Origin: Epilithonimonas hominis
GTDB lineage: Bacteria; Bacteroidota; Bacteroidia; Flavobacteriales; Weeksellaceae
Direction: 5' to 3'
Assembly (NCBI RefSeq): GCF_003730015.1
Contig: NZ_RJTU01000061.1
Coordinates: 62,001 to 126,000, forward strand
DNA: 64,000 bases
In this document: positions 33,775 through 42,122 of the stretch, one piece after another
Layout of the letters: every line of letters starts with the position of its first letter
How positions within the stretch are numbered: position 1 is the first letter of the stretch
Made by a program: the position numbers and the translations under genes
The notes under the pieces: model-generated
What the model was told of the DNA's origin: nothing
Seen by the model: the letters and a program-made list of their open reading frames with translations, nothing else
Database searches by the model: none

Positions 33775-35166
33775 ATGAAAATAAAATATTCTGAACTAAT
33801 TGACCAAACGCTTTATTTTCCGACTGAAGAATTCAGTGTAGAAGAAAATAATCTGAAATTCCACGACATCAATCTGATGGAGGTTGTGGAAAAATTCGGA
33901 ACTCCTTTGAAGTTCAATTATTTACCAAAAATATCTCAGAATATAGAAAGGGCAAAATTCTGGTTCAAAGAAGCTTTTGAAAAGAACGATTATCAGAAAA
34001 ATTACAGATATTGCTATTGCACAAAGTCCAGCCATTTTGCATTTGTTGTAGAAGAAGCGTTGAAAAATGACATTAGCCTGGAAACATCTTCGGCTTATGA
34101 TATGGATATTGTGAAGTCACTTTATGACAAAGGTAAAGTTGATAAAAGTATCGAAGTAATTTGTAATGGTTTCAAAACTGACGATTATTTGGCAAAGATT
34201 TCTGAGCTGATTAATAAAGGTTTCGAAAATATTACGCCGATTCTTGATAACTATAGAGAGTTGGACAAGCTAACGGAAAGTATCGACAGAACTTTTGACA
34301 TCGGAATCAGAATTGCTTCTGAGGAAGAACCAAAATTCGAATTTTATACATCGAGATTAGGAATTGGATACAAGGATATTATTCCTTATTACAGCCAGAA
34401 AATTGCTGAACATCCGAATGCAAGGCTGAAAATGCTTCACTTTTTCATCAATACGGGAATCAAAGACACGGCTTATTATTGGAACGAATTGTACAAATGT
34501 CTTCGCGTATATGCAAGATTAAAAAAAATTGCTCCGGAAGTTGATTCGTTGAATATTGGTGGTGGTTTTCCAATCAAAACATCATTGAATTTTGATTACG
34601 ATTACGCCTATATGGTGAACGAAATTGTATCCCAAATCAAGAAATTCTGTGAAGAAGAGGGGGTCGAAGAACCAAATATTTATACAGAATTTGGGAGTTT
34701 TACCGTTGGAGAAAGTGGAGGACATCTGTATAAAATTATTTCTCAGAAACGTCAGAACGACAGAGAAAAATGGAATATGATTGATTCGTCTTTTATGACA
34801 ACTTTGCCTGATACGTGGGCAATTTCCCGTCACTTTATTATGCTGCCGCTTAATCGTTGGGAAGATTCTTACGAAAGGGTTTTTCTTGGCGGACTAACCT
34901 GTGATTCAGATGATTATTACAACTCTGAACAGCATACGAATGCGATCTATCTTCCTGTTTTCAACGAAACAAAACCGCTGTATATCGGATTTTTCCATAC
35001 GGGAGCTTACCAGGAAACGATTGGTGGGTACGGCGGTGTTCATCATTGCCTGATGCCTCAGCCAAAACATATCCTGATCGATAAGGACGAAGACGGAAAC
35101 TTCACTTATGAATTATTCCGTGAAGAGCAAAGACCGGAAGATGTCCTGAAATTGTTGGGATATTAA
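33775..35166 (+). CDS. speA: Arginine decarboxylase-like PLP enzyme (fold III)
   Basis: A pyridoxal-phosphate enzyme of the alanine racemase-like fold III group. At 463 residues it is the short Flavobacteriia form usually annotated as biosynthetic arginine decarboxylase, which makes agmatine for polyamines. The PLP lysine is probably in YRYCYCTKSSHFAF (near 83), the phosphate-binding glycines are in LNIGGGFPIKTS (about 261-272), and the catalytic cysteine region is GGLTCDSDD (about 378-386). It is much shorter than E. coli SpeA, so the substrate call is less certain than the fold. Confidence 0.75.
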   Translation: MKIKYSELIDQTLYFPTEEFSVEENNLKFHDINLMEVVEKFGTPLKFNYLPKISQNIERAKFWFKEAFEKNDYQKNYRYCYCTKSSHFAFVVEEALKNDISLETSSAYDMDIVKSLYDKGKVDKSIEVICNGFKTDDYLAKISELINKGFENITPILDNYRELDKLTESIDRTFDIGIRIASEEEPKFEFYTSRLGIGYKDIIPYYSQKIAEHPNARLKMLHFFINTGIKDTAYYWNELYKCLRVYARLKKIAPEVDSLNIGGGFPIKTSLNFDYDYAYMVNEIVSQIKKFCEEEGVEEPNIYTEFGSFTVGESGGHLYKIISQKRQNDREKWNMIDSSFMTTLPDTWAISRHFIMLPLNRWEDSYERVFLGGLTCDSDDYYNSEQHTNAIYLPVFNETKPLYIGFFHTGAYQETIGGYGGVHHCLMPQPKHILIDKDEDGNFTYELFREEQRPEDVLKLLGY

Positions 35167-35172
35167 AAAATG

Positions 35173-35207
35173 AAAAAGGGATAGTCTTTTGAACTACCCC
35201 TTTTTTT
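35173..35207. terminator. Bidirectional terminator between speA and the surface-protein operon
   Basis: AAAAAGGGATAGT and ACTACCCCTTTTT pair with one mismatch around a 7-base loop, with T-rich tails on both strands. Confidence 0.8.
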
Positions 35208-35220
35208 GTTTAAGTTATTT

Positions 35221-36084
35221 TTATTTTACAATCAGCTTTTGGGTTCCTTCAGTTGTTTTGATAATATAAACACCCTTAGTTAATCCAGAAGTTGAGAAAG
35301 AAGCCGCACTTTTCCCTGTTTTTGCGACTTGCCCGCTTATAGAGATGACTTCATAATCCGTAGCCTTTCCGAAGAATACGGTTTCGCCAATATTTACCGG
35401 ATTAGGATAAAGTTGATTTTTATCCTTGTTTTTGATATCGTTAACGGCTAATGTAGGATCATATGTTCCTTTGAAAGTTACCATATCATATCTCACGGTT
35501 CCTGATTCTTTATAATTGCTGCTGCTTGTGGCAGCCGTATAAACCCCGCCAGCAAGTGCGCTTACAACTCTTATGCCCACATTGGCGTTGTTGTTAAGCG
35601 CAGTAATGGATGATAAATCCACTGTGTTATTGTTATACCATTCATCTCCGCCGTTACCTGCCGTAAAAGTATAAAAATCTGTCCAAACCGGTGTGGATGC
35701 GGAGGTGTCTGTGGAATACTGAACGACATAAGTTTTGTTAGCAGTATTACTTAATCTTACGTCATAAGAAAAGATAATGTCTCTGTGTAGAACAGTACTA
35801 ACATTGAACTGAACGCCTCTGGTTTTGTCTCCCGTTGACTGAGCTGCATATGTTGTGGTATTGTATGCCTGATTGGTAGAACCGGAAGTTGTATCTGAAG
35901 AACCGCTTCCGCTGGCAAAAGTCTGAGTAGTGCCACCTACCAAAGCCACAGTTCCTGAACCTGTGCTTGGTGTTGCTGTGCCGCCACTGGCGTTAAATGT
36001 CCACTGCACAAAAGTAGTTTGCGCAAATGTCCCTATGGATAATAATATCCCGATAATTGCTCCTAAAAATTTAAAATGTTTCAT
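35221..36084 (-). CDS. T9SS type A cargo protein, paralogue 1
   Basis: A 287-residue secreted protein: signal peptide to about residue 22 (IGTFAQ), a beta-rich jelly-roll-like domain with NKTYVVQYSTD, and a C-terminal sorting domain starting NQLYPNPV near residue 225 and ending GVYIIKTTEGTQKLIVK. This targets it through the type IX system to the cell surface or medium. It is a tandem paralogue of the next gene. The ligand or activity is unknown. It is the last gene of a five-gene minus-strand set. Confidence 0.82.
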   Translation of the reverse strand: MKHFKFLGAIIGILLSIGTFAQTTFVQWTFNASGGTATPSTGSGTVALVGGTTQTFASGSGSSDTTSGSTNQAYNTTTYAAQSTGDKTRGVQFNVSTVLHRDIIFSYDVRLSNTANKTYVVQYSTDTSASTPVWTDFYTFTAGNGGDEWYNNNTVDLSSITALNNNANVGIRVVSALAGGVYTAATSSSNYKESGTVRYDMVTFKGTYDPTLAVNDIKNKDKNQLYPNPVNIGETVFFGKATDYEVISISGQVAKTGKSAASFSTSGLTKGVYIIKTTEGTQKLIVK

Positions 36085-36104
36085 AATAATATTTTTCTAA
36101 TAAA

Positions 36105-36935
36105 TTATTTAACGATGAGTTTCTGAGTACCCTCATTGGTTTTAATAATATAAACCCCTTTACTAAGATTGGAAGTTGAGAAAGATTTTGTATTTTTTCC
36201 GGATTTCAAAAGTTGTCCGTTTACAGAAAACACTTCATAATCAGTAGCTTTCCCAAAAGTTACATTTTCATTCGCATTTACCGGATTAGGATAAAGCTGA
36301 GATTTTCCTTTTTGGGTTTCATTAACAGCCAGAAGAGAAGTTCCTGCAAAAGTTACCATGTCATATCTTACAGTTCCTGTTGTTGCATAATTACTGCCAC
36401 TTGTAGCAGCCGTATAAACTCCGCCAGTAAGTGCGCTTACAACTCTTATCCCTACACTTGCATTATCGTTAAGTGCAGTTACAGACGATAAATCTACTAT
36501 TGGCTGATACCATTTATCTCCGCCATCATTTGCCGTAAAGGTGTAAAAATCTGTCCAGGCAGTATTGTCCGTGGAATACTGAACAACATAAGTTTTGTTT
36601 GCTGTATTGCTCAATCTTTGATCATAAGATAAAATAATGTCTTTGTAACCAACAGTGCTAATGTTGAACTGAACACCTCTAGTTTTGTCTCCTGTTGACT
36701 GAGCTGCATATGTTGTGGTATTGTATGCCTGATTAGCAGAACCGGTAATTGGATCCGTAGGGCTTCCGGCGGCATAAGTCTGAGTTGTGCCACCCACAAG
36801 AGCTACAGTCCCTGAACCTACGTTTGGAGTAGTATTCTGGCTGTTAAAATTCCATTGCACAAAAGTAGTTTGTGCAAATGCGCTTATGGACAATAATGTT
36901 CCGATAGTTACATTTAAAAAATTGATTTTTTTCAT
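36105..36935 (-). CDS. T9SS type A cargo protein, paralogue 2
   Basis: A 276-residue secreted protein with the same layout as its neighbour: signal peptide ending ISAFAQ, a beta-rich domain with long shared blocks such as NQAYNTTTYAAQSTGDKTRG, and a sorting domain from SQLYPNPV near residue 213. Stretches of tens of nucleotides are nearly identical to the paralogue, which indicates recent duplication. It lacks some Ser/Gly-rich spacer residues near 40-60. It is 20 bases from paralogue 1 and 29 bases from the porin gene. Confidence 0.82.
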   Translation of the reverse strand: MKKINFLNVTIGTLLSISAFAQTTFVQWNFNSQNTTPNVGSGTVALVGGTTQTYAAGSPTDPITGSANQAYNTTTYAAQSTGDKTRGVQFNISTVGYKDIILSYDQRLSNTANKTYVVQYSTDNTAWTDFYTFTANDGGDKWYQPIVDLSSVTALNDNASVGIRVVSALTGGVYTAATSGSNYATTGTVRYDMVTFAGTSLLAVNETQKGKSQLYPNPVNANENVTFGKATDYEVFSVNGQLLKSGKNTKSFSTSNLSKGVYIIKTNEGTQKLIVK

Positions 36936-36964
36936 AGAATGAATATTTAAAGATTAAACTGTTT

Positions 36965-38134
36965 TTATTTGAAACCTAATTGAAATCCTATTCTGAATTG
37001 CTCTTTCCATTTCAGCGGATCTATGCTTTCTTCCTGTAATATATTGAAATATTGTGCTTTTATCATTGCATTATAACCGTTTATTTTGTAGGCAACAGCA
37101 CCGGAAAATCTTTTGGCTTTTCCTGGAACCAAATCATTCAGATCCAATTCTTCATAACGTACAGAAAAAATGGTGTTGATTTTTTTAAAATTGTAATTTA
37201 GTTGTGTCAGGAATCCTCCTGCCTGCACGTAACCTCCGGTTTGCTCCAATGTATAACCTTTATATAGCGGATCCGAAGCATTTTGTGGTTCGGCTTTTAT
37301 TTTGTGAATTTCAAATTCTGCAGATACGCCCTTATACATAGCAAAAAAATCCAGACCATACCCGTATCTCTTGCCGTTAATCATTTTCCAGTCATAATCA
37401 CCTGCTGCTCCTGGTGGGAACGTTTTGCCACTTGGTAATGCCTTGTCGGCATATCTTGCGTTGAGGCCAAGTTGAAACATCGGGATTGGAGATATATCAT
37501 CATCAATATCTCTGTATCTTACTCTGGAAGGATAAGAAACATCAACACGGCCAACATACTCAAATTTTCCGCTGGCATCATTATCACCGTTTTTTACGGA
37601 CATTTCTCCTAATCCAGTATAAATACCGGCGTATGCATTGACTTTTTGGTTCCAGAAATCTTTTTTCAGAGTAATTCCCAGATCCCTTGCGCTTTGCAGA
37701 TCACCTTTTGCAATGATAGCTCTCTGCCAAAATGGAGAATATTGGAAAGGTACGATAGAACTTCTTCCATAATATAGCTTTCCGTAACCACCCTGAATAT
37801 CAACGAATTTTAAGCCTTTATAAGTAACACTGGCTTCCATAAGCCCGGGATTCTCGGCGTCGAAATCTTCTCCATTATAAGATGCATCTGCAAAATCATA
37901 TTTTAGTTCGTATTCCCATATTTTTCCAATCCTTCCTTCGATTTGTAACTGGGCATCCCGAAGTTCGAAACGGTTATTTTTTTTATTTTCAAAGCCTTCT
38001 TTCAGAGGGCGGTAATTATAGTAAGAGGATATAAGTCCCGAAATTTCAACGACATGATTCCCGTTGGAAATGGTTACTTGCGAAAAAACGATTTGGCTTA
38101 TAAATAGCATTCCCAGAATATATATTTTTCTCAT
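36965..38134 (-). CDS. Outer-membrane porin (phosphate-selective porin O/P-like)
   Basis: A 389-residue exported protein with a signal peptide ending VFSQ. It is a beta-barrel with alternating aromatic strands: NRFELRDAQLQIEGRIGKIW and WEYELKYDFADASYNGEDF near the N-terminus, and a terminal strand FRIGFQLGFK ending in the usual aromatic-X pattern. The N-terminal pattern resembles OprO/OprP-like porins. The start is two bases after the upstream gene's stop, so translation is likely coupled. The solute is inferred only loosely, as phosphate or another anion. Confidence 0.75.
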   Translation of the reverse strand: MRKIYILGMLFISQIVFSQVTISNGNHVVEISGLISSYYNYRPLKEGFENKKNNRFELRDAQLQIEGRIGKIWEYELKYDFADASYNGEDFDAENPGLMEASVTYKGLKFVDIQGGYGKLYYGRSSIVPFQYSPFWQRAIIAKGDLQSARDLGITLKKDFWNQKVNAYAGIYTGLGEMSVKNGDNDASGKFEYVGRVDVSYPSRVRYRDIDDDISPIPMFQLGLNARYADKALPSGKTFPPGAAGDYDWKMINGKRYGYGLDFFAMYKGVSAEFEIHKIKAEPQNASDPLYKGYTLEQTGGYVQAGGFLTQLNYNFKKINTIFSVRYEELDLNDLVPGKAKRFSGAVAYKINGYNAMIKAQYFNILQEESIDPLKWKEQFRIGFQLGFK

Positions 38135-38136
38135 AA

Positions 38137-38862
38137 TTATTTTTCAGGGTTATCAAAAGTGTAAAGTCTCTGAAGATTATCAGACAGTATATATAATGTT
38201 CCGTCTTTGCCGAATGTGATGCCTTCGGGATTATAAACCGGAACTTCAAATTTTGCCATCACATTATAGGTTTTTGGGTCGAGCTTAAACACCATTCTGT
38301 CTTCATCGCTTAACAGCCATATATTACCATTGTAATAAGTTGCAGCAGAGATGTCTCCGGCCATTTTGCTGATATTATACTCGTTGATCTTATTAAAATT
38401 TTTGTCAAGCTCAAAAATATAAATCGGATCCTTCTCAGTAATCAATAGGAAAACTTCTTTGTCAGGATTGTAAACAAAAGCTTCGTATGCCTTGTTTCTC
38501 CCACCGTTATATGGGATGTGGGCTGTTCTTGTCAGTTCTCCGGAATTTTTGTCAAATATTCTTATTTTCCTGGTGAACTCTTCTACGGCATATACATAAT
38601 TGTTATCTGCATAGACTGCTTCTATATCGATACCTTCAAATGGGAAAGTTTTTGTTATTTTTCCTTGCAAATCAGTTTCGTGAACAAAACCGTTATCGGA
38701 AACCATAAAAAAATGTTCAGGATTATCCGGGTTTAAAACGATATCAGAGGGCTCGGTCACTTCTACTTTTACCCATTTCACCGGCGTTATTTTTTTTGAT
38801 TTTTGCCCATAAACATTTATGCTTACAAGTAGTATCAAAAGTATTATGTTGATTTTTTTCAT
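38137..38862 (-). CDS. Exported SdiA-regulated-like beta-propeller protein
   Basis: A 241-residue protein with signal peptide to about residue 19 (SINVYGQ). Repeated propeller blades follow, with patterns like DIVLNPDNPEHFFMVSDNGF, GIDIEAVYADNNYVYAVEEF and NPEGITFGKDGTLYILSDN. This matches the SdiA-regulated family, which is phytase-like in fold. Enzyme activity cannot be claimed. It lies between a two-domain lipoprotein gene and a porin gene in one operon. Confidence 0.75.
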   Translation of the reverse strand: MKKINIILLILLVSINVYGQKSKKITPVKWVKVEVTEPSDIVLNPDNPEHFFMVSDNGFVHETDLQGKITKTFPFEGIDIEAVYADNNYVYAVEEFTRKIRIFDKNSGELTRTAHIPYNGGRNKAYEAFVYNPDKEVFLLITEKDPIYIFELDKNFNKINEYNISKMAGDISAATYYNGNIWLLSDEDRMVFKLDPKTYNVMAKFEVPVYNPEGITFGKDGTLYILSDNLQRLYTFDNPEK

Positions 38863-38875
38863 TACGGTTTAATAA

Positions 38876-40069
38876 TTAGTTGATATTTCCTTCGATCGTG
38901 AAATTGTCAAAACGGTTGTTCCCGGAGGTTCCGGTTGTCCCTGTTCCTGTAAAGTTGATTTTAAACTTAAAATTCGGATTGTTATTCACTTCGGAAATGG
39001 ATGACAAATCTATTGTTACTAAATTATAAACAGGGTCTGAATCAGGATTATAAGAAGTGATTGGCAACCCTGTGGTAATATAATTGGTTCCGTCTGCAGT
39101 ATAAGAAAAAGACTGAGTCCCGGCTCCGCTAGCAGAGGATTTTTCAGTAGCATATTTGATAACTATATTTTTGTATCCGGCTGTAGAAGCAGCAACTATC
39201 ATTGCTCTTGTATCAGACGGATTCCTTAATCTCAAGCCATCTCCGGCAACATCTCCGTTTCTTGTATTGATGTCGGATCCCGGATTGACCTTATCAACAT
39301 ATCCGGCTCCTGTTCCTTCGTAAGTGATTCCGTTGGCAAGAACAGAATTTATAGTATAATCTGCAGGAACCGAAGAAGAAATTGTTCCGCTTGGTAAACT
39401 GTTGAAATTCCAGTAATGGAGTAGATAAAGCGAGTTGTCAGTTGGCGGAGGCACATCCAGAGGAATTCCTTCCAGACTAATGTTGTCAAATCTTGAGTTG
39501 CCGGAAGTTCCGTCACTGTTTATACTGAATGCAAATTTGATTTTGAATTTTGCATTATCATCAGCAGCTGAGATCTTGGAAAAATCAAGCTGATATACTT
39601 TAAAACTCTCAGCAACTGAAACTTCTGTAACGTTCAGTCCTGCTGTTGTATAATTAGACCCGTCTGTACTATAGCTTATATTCTGAACCTGAGGGCCATT
39701 ATTTGTCCGCATTGTTACGTATGTGAAAACGACTTTGCTAAAACCTGAAGTAGGTAAGCTAAGGACAAAATCTCCGGATGGGTTTCTCAACCTCAACGCG
39801 CTTCCGGGAGTACTCGTTAGTTTTAGATTGATATCCGAGCCTTCATTAACATCATCAAAATATGCCCCGGCATAAGTAAAACTTGCATTTCCCTTGGTAT
39901 ATGTAGGTTTTGCTAATGCCGCTGTAGAAGAAACATCATTAAAATCCCAATAATGGATTAATTGATACTCGGCGGGTAACTCCGTACTGAATTCTGTAAG
40001 ATCCCGATCTGATATACAACCCTGAAACAGAAAACCGAATATGCATAAAAAAATATAAAACTTCTTCAT
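38876..40069 (-). CDS. Lipoprotein with two repeated beta domains
   Basis: A 397-residue lipoprotein: MKKFYIFLCIFGFLFQGC with the lipobox cysteine at 18. The mature part has two related domains. The first starts LIHYWDFNDVSS and the second LLHYWNFNSLPS about 190 residues later, and each ends with a RFDN(I/F)(S/T)(L/I)EG motif. YSTDGSNY and YTADGTNY echo the T9SS cargo encoded downstream. ATG 40069 is preferred over ATG 40078 for the signal peptide. It is the first gene of the operon. No promoter match was found upstream. Confidence 0.75.
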   Translation of the reverse strand: MKKFYIFLCIFGFLFQGCISDRDLTEFSTELPAEYQLIHYWDFNDVSSTAALAKPTYTKGNASFTYAGAYFDDVNEGSDINLKLTSTPGSALRLRNPSGDFVLSLPTSGFSKVVFTYVTMRTNNGPQVQNISYSTDGSNYTTAGLNVTEVSVAESFKVYQLDFSKISAADDNAKFKIKFAFSINSDGTSGNSRFDNISLEGIPLDVPPPTDNSLYLLHYWNFNSLPSGTISSSVPADYTINSVLANGITYEGTGAGYVDKVNPGSDINTRNGDVAGDGLRLRNPSDTRAMIVAASTAGYKNIVIKYATEKSSASGAGTQSFSYTADGTNYITTGLPITSYNPDSDPVYNLVTIDLSSISEVNNNPNFKFKINFTGTGTTGTSGNNRFDNFTIEGNIN

Positions 40070-40300
40070 ATCTGACATTTGTGGCGAAGCTACTTTTGTC
40101 AGATTAATTATGTGCTAAGGAATTATTGCATTTGAGTTAAATTAAGTTAAAAATTAAATTAAAAATCCCGCTATATATTAACGGAATTTTGATTTTTTGT
40201 TAATTGTGACGACTTGTTTACTGTGATTTATATCGTAGTGCCGATTGCTATTGAGTTATATCAATTCTTTACAATTTTTCGCAGAGAATTAATCTTTTGA

Positions 40301-40933
40301 TCAATCGATTTCTGTAATGAACTCTTCTTTTGGAGTTCTGTATTTTTTTAGATTTACCAGCCAGTCTCCGCTTGTATCTCTATAACCTAGAGGTAAAATC
40401 ACAATACTTTTCAATCCTTTTTCAGCGAATCCCAATAACTCGTCAAGAGCAGCACTGTTAAAGCCTTCCATCGGAGTTGCATCTACTTTTTGCTCAGCAG
40501 CCGCAGCAATTGCCAATCCGAAAGATATGTAAGCTTGTTTTGCTGCGTGAGTTGCGTGCCATTCGTTTCCAAGAGGTTCGTACATTCCCCAGAGTCTGGT
40601 TTTATAATCATCCATTGTTTCTTTAGGAATTCCCCTTTCAGAAGTCGTTTTTTCAAAAACTTCAGAGATGCTGTTATGAGAGTAACCATCCCAAGCTGCC
40701 CAAACCAAAAGATGCGAACCATCTGTAATCTGAGCTTGGTCAAAAGCAATCGGTTGGATTTTTTCTAATAACTCTTTATTCGTGATAACGAATAATCTGT
40801 AAGGTTGTAAACCAGAGGAAGAAGGTGCTAATCTTGCAGCTTCTACAATGTAATCTACTTTATCTTGAGGAACGGTTTCTCCGTTCATTTTTTTTGTTGC
40901 GTAACGCCAATTTAAGTCTTCTAATAAACTCAT
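40301..40933 (-). CDS. NAD(P)H-dependent nitroreductase family oxidoreductase
   Basis: A 210-residue FMN flavoprotein of the NfsB/nitroreductase family, likely reducing quinones or nitro compounds with NAD(P)H. Seen are RYATKKMNG (11-19), the FMN-binding RLAPSSSGLQPYR (about 34-46), and the C-terminal VILPLGYRDTSGDWLVNLKKYR. It is divergent from an HxlR regulator gene 172 bases away, an arrangement in which the regulator usually controls the reductase. Confidence 0.9.
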   Translation of the reverse strand: MSLLEDLNWRYATKKMNGETVPQDKVDYIVEAARLAPSSSGLQPYRLFVITNKELLEKIQPIAFDQAQITDGSHLLVWAAWDGYSHNSISEVFEKTTSERGIPKETMDDYKTRLWGMYEPLGNEWHATHAAKQAYISFGLAIAAAAEQKVDATPMEGFNSAALDELLGFAEKGLKSIVILPLGYRDTSGDWLVNLKKYRTPKEEFITEID

Positions 40934-40961
40934 TTTTAGATGATTTTTTGATTTGAAGTGT

Positions 40962-40969
40962 CAAATTTA
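40962..40969 (-). promoter_or_regulatory. -7 element of the nitroreductase gene
   Basis: TAAATTTG on the minus strand, 28 bases before the ATG at 40933, fits TAnnTTTG. Confidence 0.45.
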
Positions 40970-41005
40970 AATAAGAAAAGTTTATTTTTGTAATCTAGTT
41001 ACAAA

Positions 41006-41031
41006 AAGTTACCGTTACTACAAAGTAACTT
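41006..41031. promoter_or_regulatory. Candidate HxlR operator
   Basis: AAGTTAC (41006-41012) and GTAACTT (41025-41031) form a perfect inverted repeat with a 12-base spacer, between the divergent nitroreductase and hxlR-type genes. Extra half-sites AGTTAC (40997-41002) and CGTTAC (41013-41018) lie nearby. HxlR-type winged-helix dimers bind such repeats. Confidence 0.5.
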
Positions 41032-41105
41032 ATTTGATAATTAGCTAGTTATAAAATAATATTAATAAAAATTTAATATTATGAATCTGAAAATAAAAGT
41101 CTAAT

Positions 41106-41453
41106 ATGAAAATTAAATGTTGTAAAACCAATCTTCTAGCAGTTCAGGATACGATGGATATTTTGAAAGGCAGATGGAAAGTCCAAATCATTGCGGCGCT
41201 TTGTTATGATAAAATGCGTTTTTCGGATTTACAGAAAGAAATTGAAGGTATTTCTGCAAAAATGTTGAGCAGCGAATTGAAAGATTTAGAAATCAATCAA
41301 TTGGTGACAAGAACAGTTCTTAGCACGCAACCAATTACTGTCGAATACGAATTGACAGACTATGGACAAACTTTGAAAAAAATTATTGAACATCTAGTAG
41401 AATGGGGTGTTGAACATAGAAAAAAGATTATAGGAAAAGTATTAGAGAATTAA
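41106..41453 (+). CDS. HxlR-family winged-helix regulator
   Basis: A 115-residue transcription factor. The HxlR pattern is clear: ILKGRWKVQIIAALCYDKMR, FSDLQKEIEGISAKMLSSEL, then VEYELTDYGQTLKKII. Cys5 and Cys6 at the N-terminus could sense redox or electrophile stress, as in some family members. It is divergent from the nitroreductase gene, with an inverted repeat between them, so it probably controls that gene and itself. Confidence 0.88.
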   Translation: MKIKCCKTNLLAVQDTMDILKGRWKVQIIAALCYDKMRFSDLQKEIEGISAKMLSSELKDLEINQLVTRTVLSTQPITVEYELTDYGQTLKKIIEHLVEWGVEHRKKIIGKVLEN

Positions 41454-41601
41454 TCCGATTTCTATCTTATTTTAAATGGAAATAATAGTAAAAAAAAATC
41501 TTCGTATCTCTTAACTAATTTAAACACAGCTATTCCAAAACGCAATAATTCTTTTCATCATATTTTTCAAGCGGATTGTATATAGTTTTTCCAGATCAAA
41601 G

Positions 41602-42006
41602 TTATTCTTTTACAGTGATGTTTGGATTGATTCTTAGCAGTTCATTTTTTAATTTGTCAAAATCTTTGGGCGAAATCACGATACTGTCATTTTTATAATA
41701 GATTTCTACTCTTCCAATGATGCTTGGTGCTGGAGCAGAAAGTAGATTCCACGTTTTTTCTATTTTATGAATTTCTTTAATTTCAATCTTCGTTGTTCCA
41801 AAAATTGAATTTTTGATGTACAGAAATTCTTTATCAATTGTGTATTTTATTGAGAAGCAAAGACCCAAAATCAGCGCAAAAATAATGGCTGAAAAAATTA
41901 ACGCTTTCCATTCCAATGTGATGATTTGCTGATAATTGGAAAAAGTGAGTACTATCAAAATAAATAGTAACAATTCCCATCCGATTCTTACATTAATAGT
42001 TTTCAT
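41602..42006 (-). CDS. Membrane protein with bacterial PH-like domain
   Basis: A 134-residue protein with two N-terminal membrane helices (about 9-28 and 33-52), then a small beta domain with YTIDKEFLYIKNSIFGTTKI and a terminal helix SPKDFDKLKNELLRINP. This matches the bPH_6 (DUF1200) class of bacterial PH-like proteins. The role is unknown. No operon partner is evident. It converges on hxlR and lies upstream of the carboxylase terminator. Confidence 0.75.
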   Translation of the reverse strand: MKTINVRIGWELLLFILIVLTFSNYQQIITLEWKALIFSAIIFALILGLCFSIKYTIDKEFLYIKNSIFGTTKIEIKEIHKIEKTWNLLSAPAPSIIGRVEIYYKNDSIVISPKDFDKLKNELLRINPNITVKE

Positions 42007-42078
42007 TGCTATTGTCGTTATTAGTTTTGAAGTTTTTTTACTTTCTCAATAAGGTCATCCATTTTGTTTCTCATTGAA

Positions 42079-42107
42079 AAAAAAACTTCCAGAGTGGGAA
42101 GTTTTTA
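42079..42107. terminator. Terminator of the acyl-CoA carboxylase gene
   Basis: AAAAACTTCC (42081-42090) pairs with GGAAGTTTTT (42097-42106), and T's follow on the minus strand. Confidence 0.8.
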
Positions 42108-42122
42108 TAAAACAATTTAACA

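Noticed and set aside
36213-36491. 92-codon plus-strand frame in T9SS cargo paralogue 2
   Set aside because: It is antisense to the sorting-domain gene, and the composition reflects the opposite strand.
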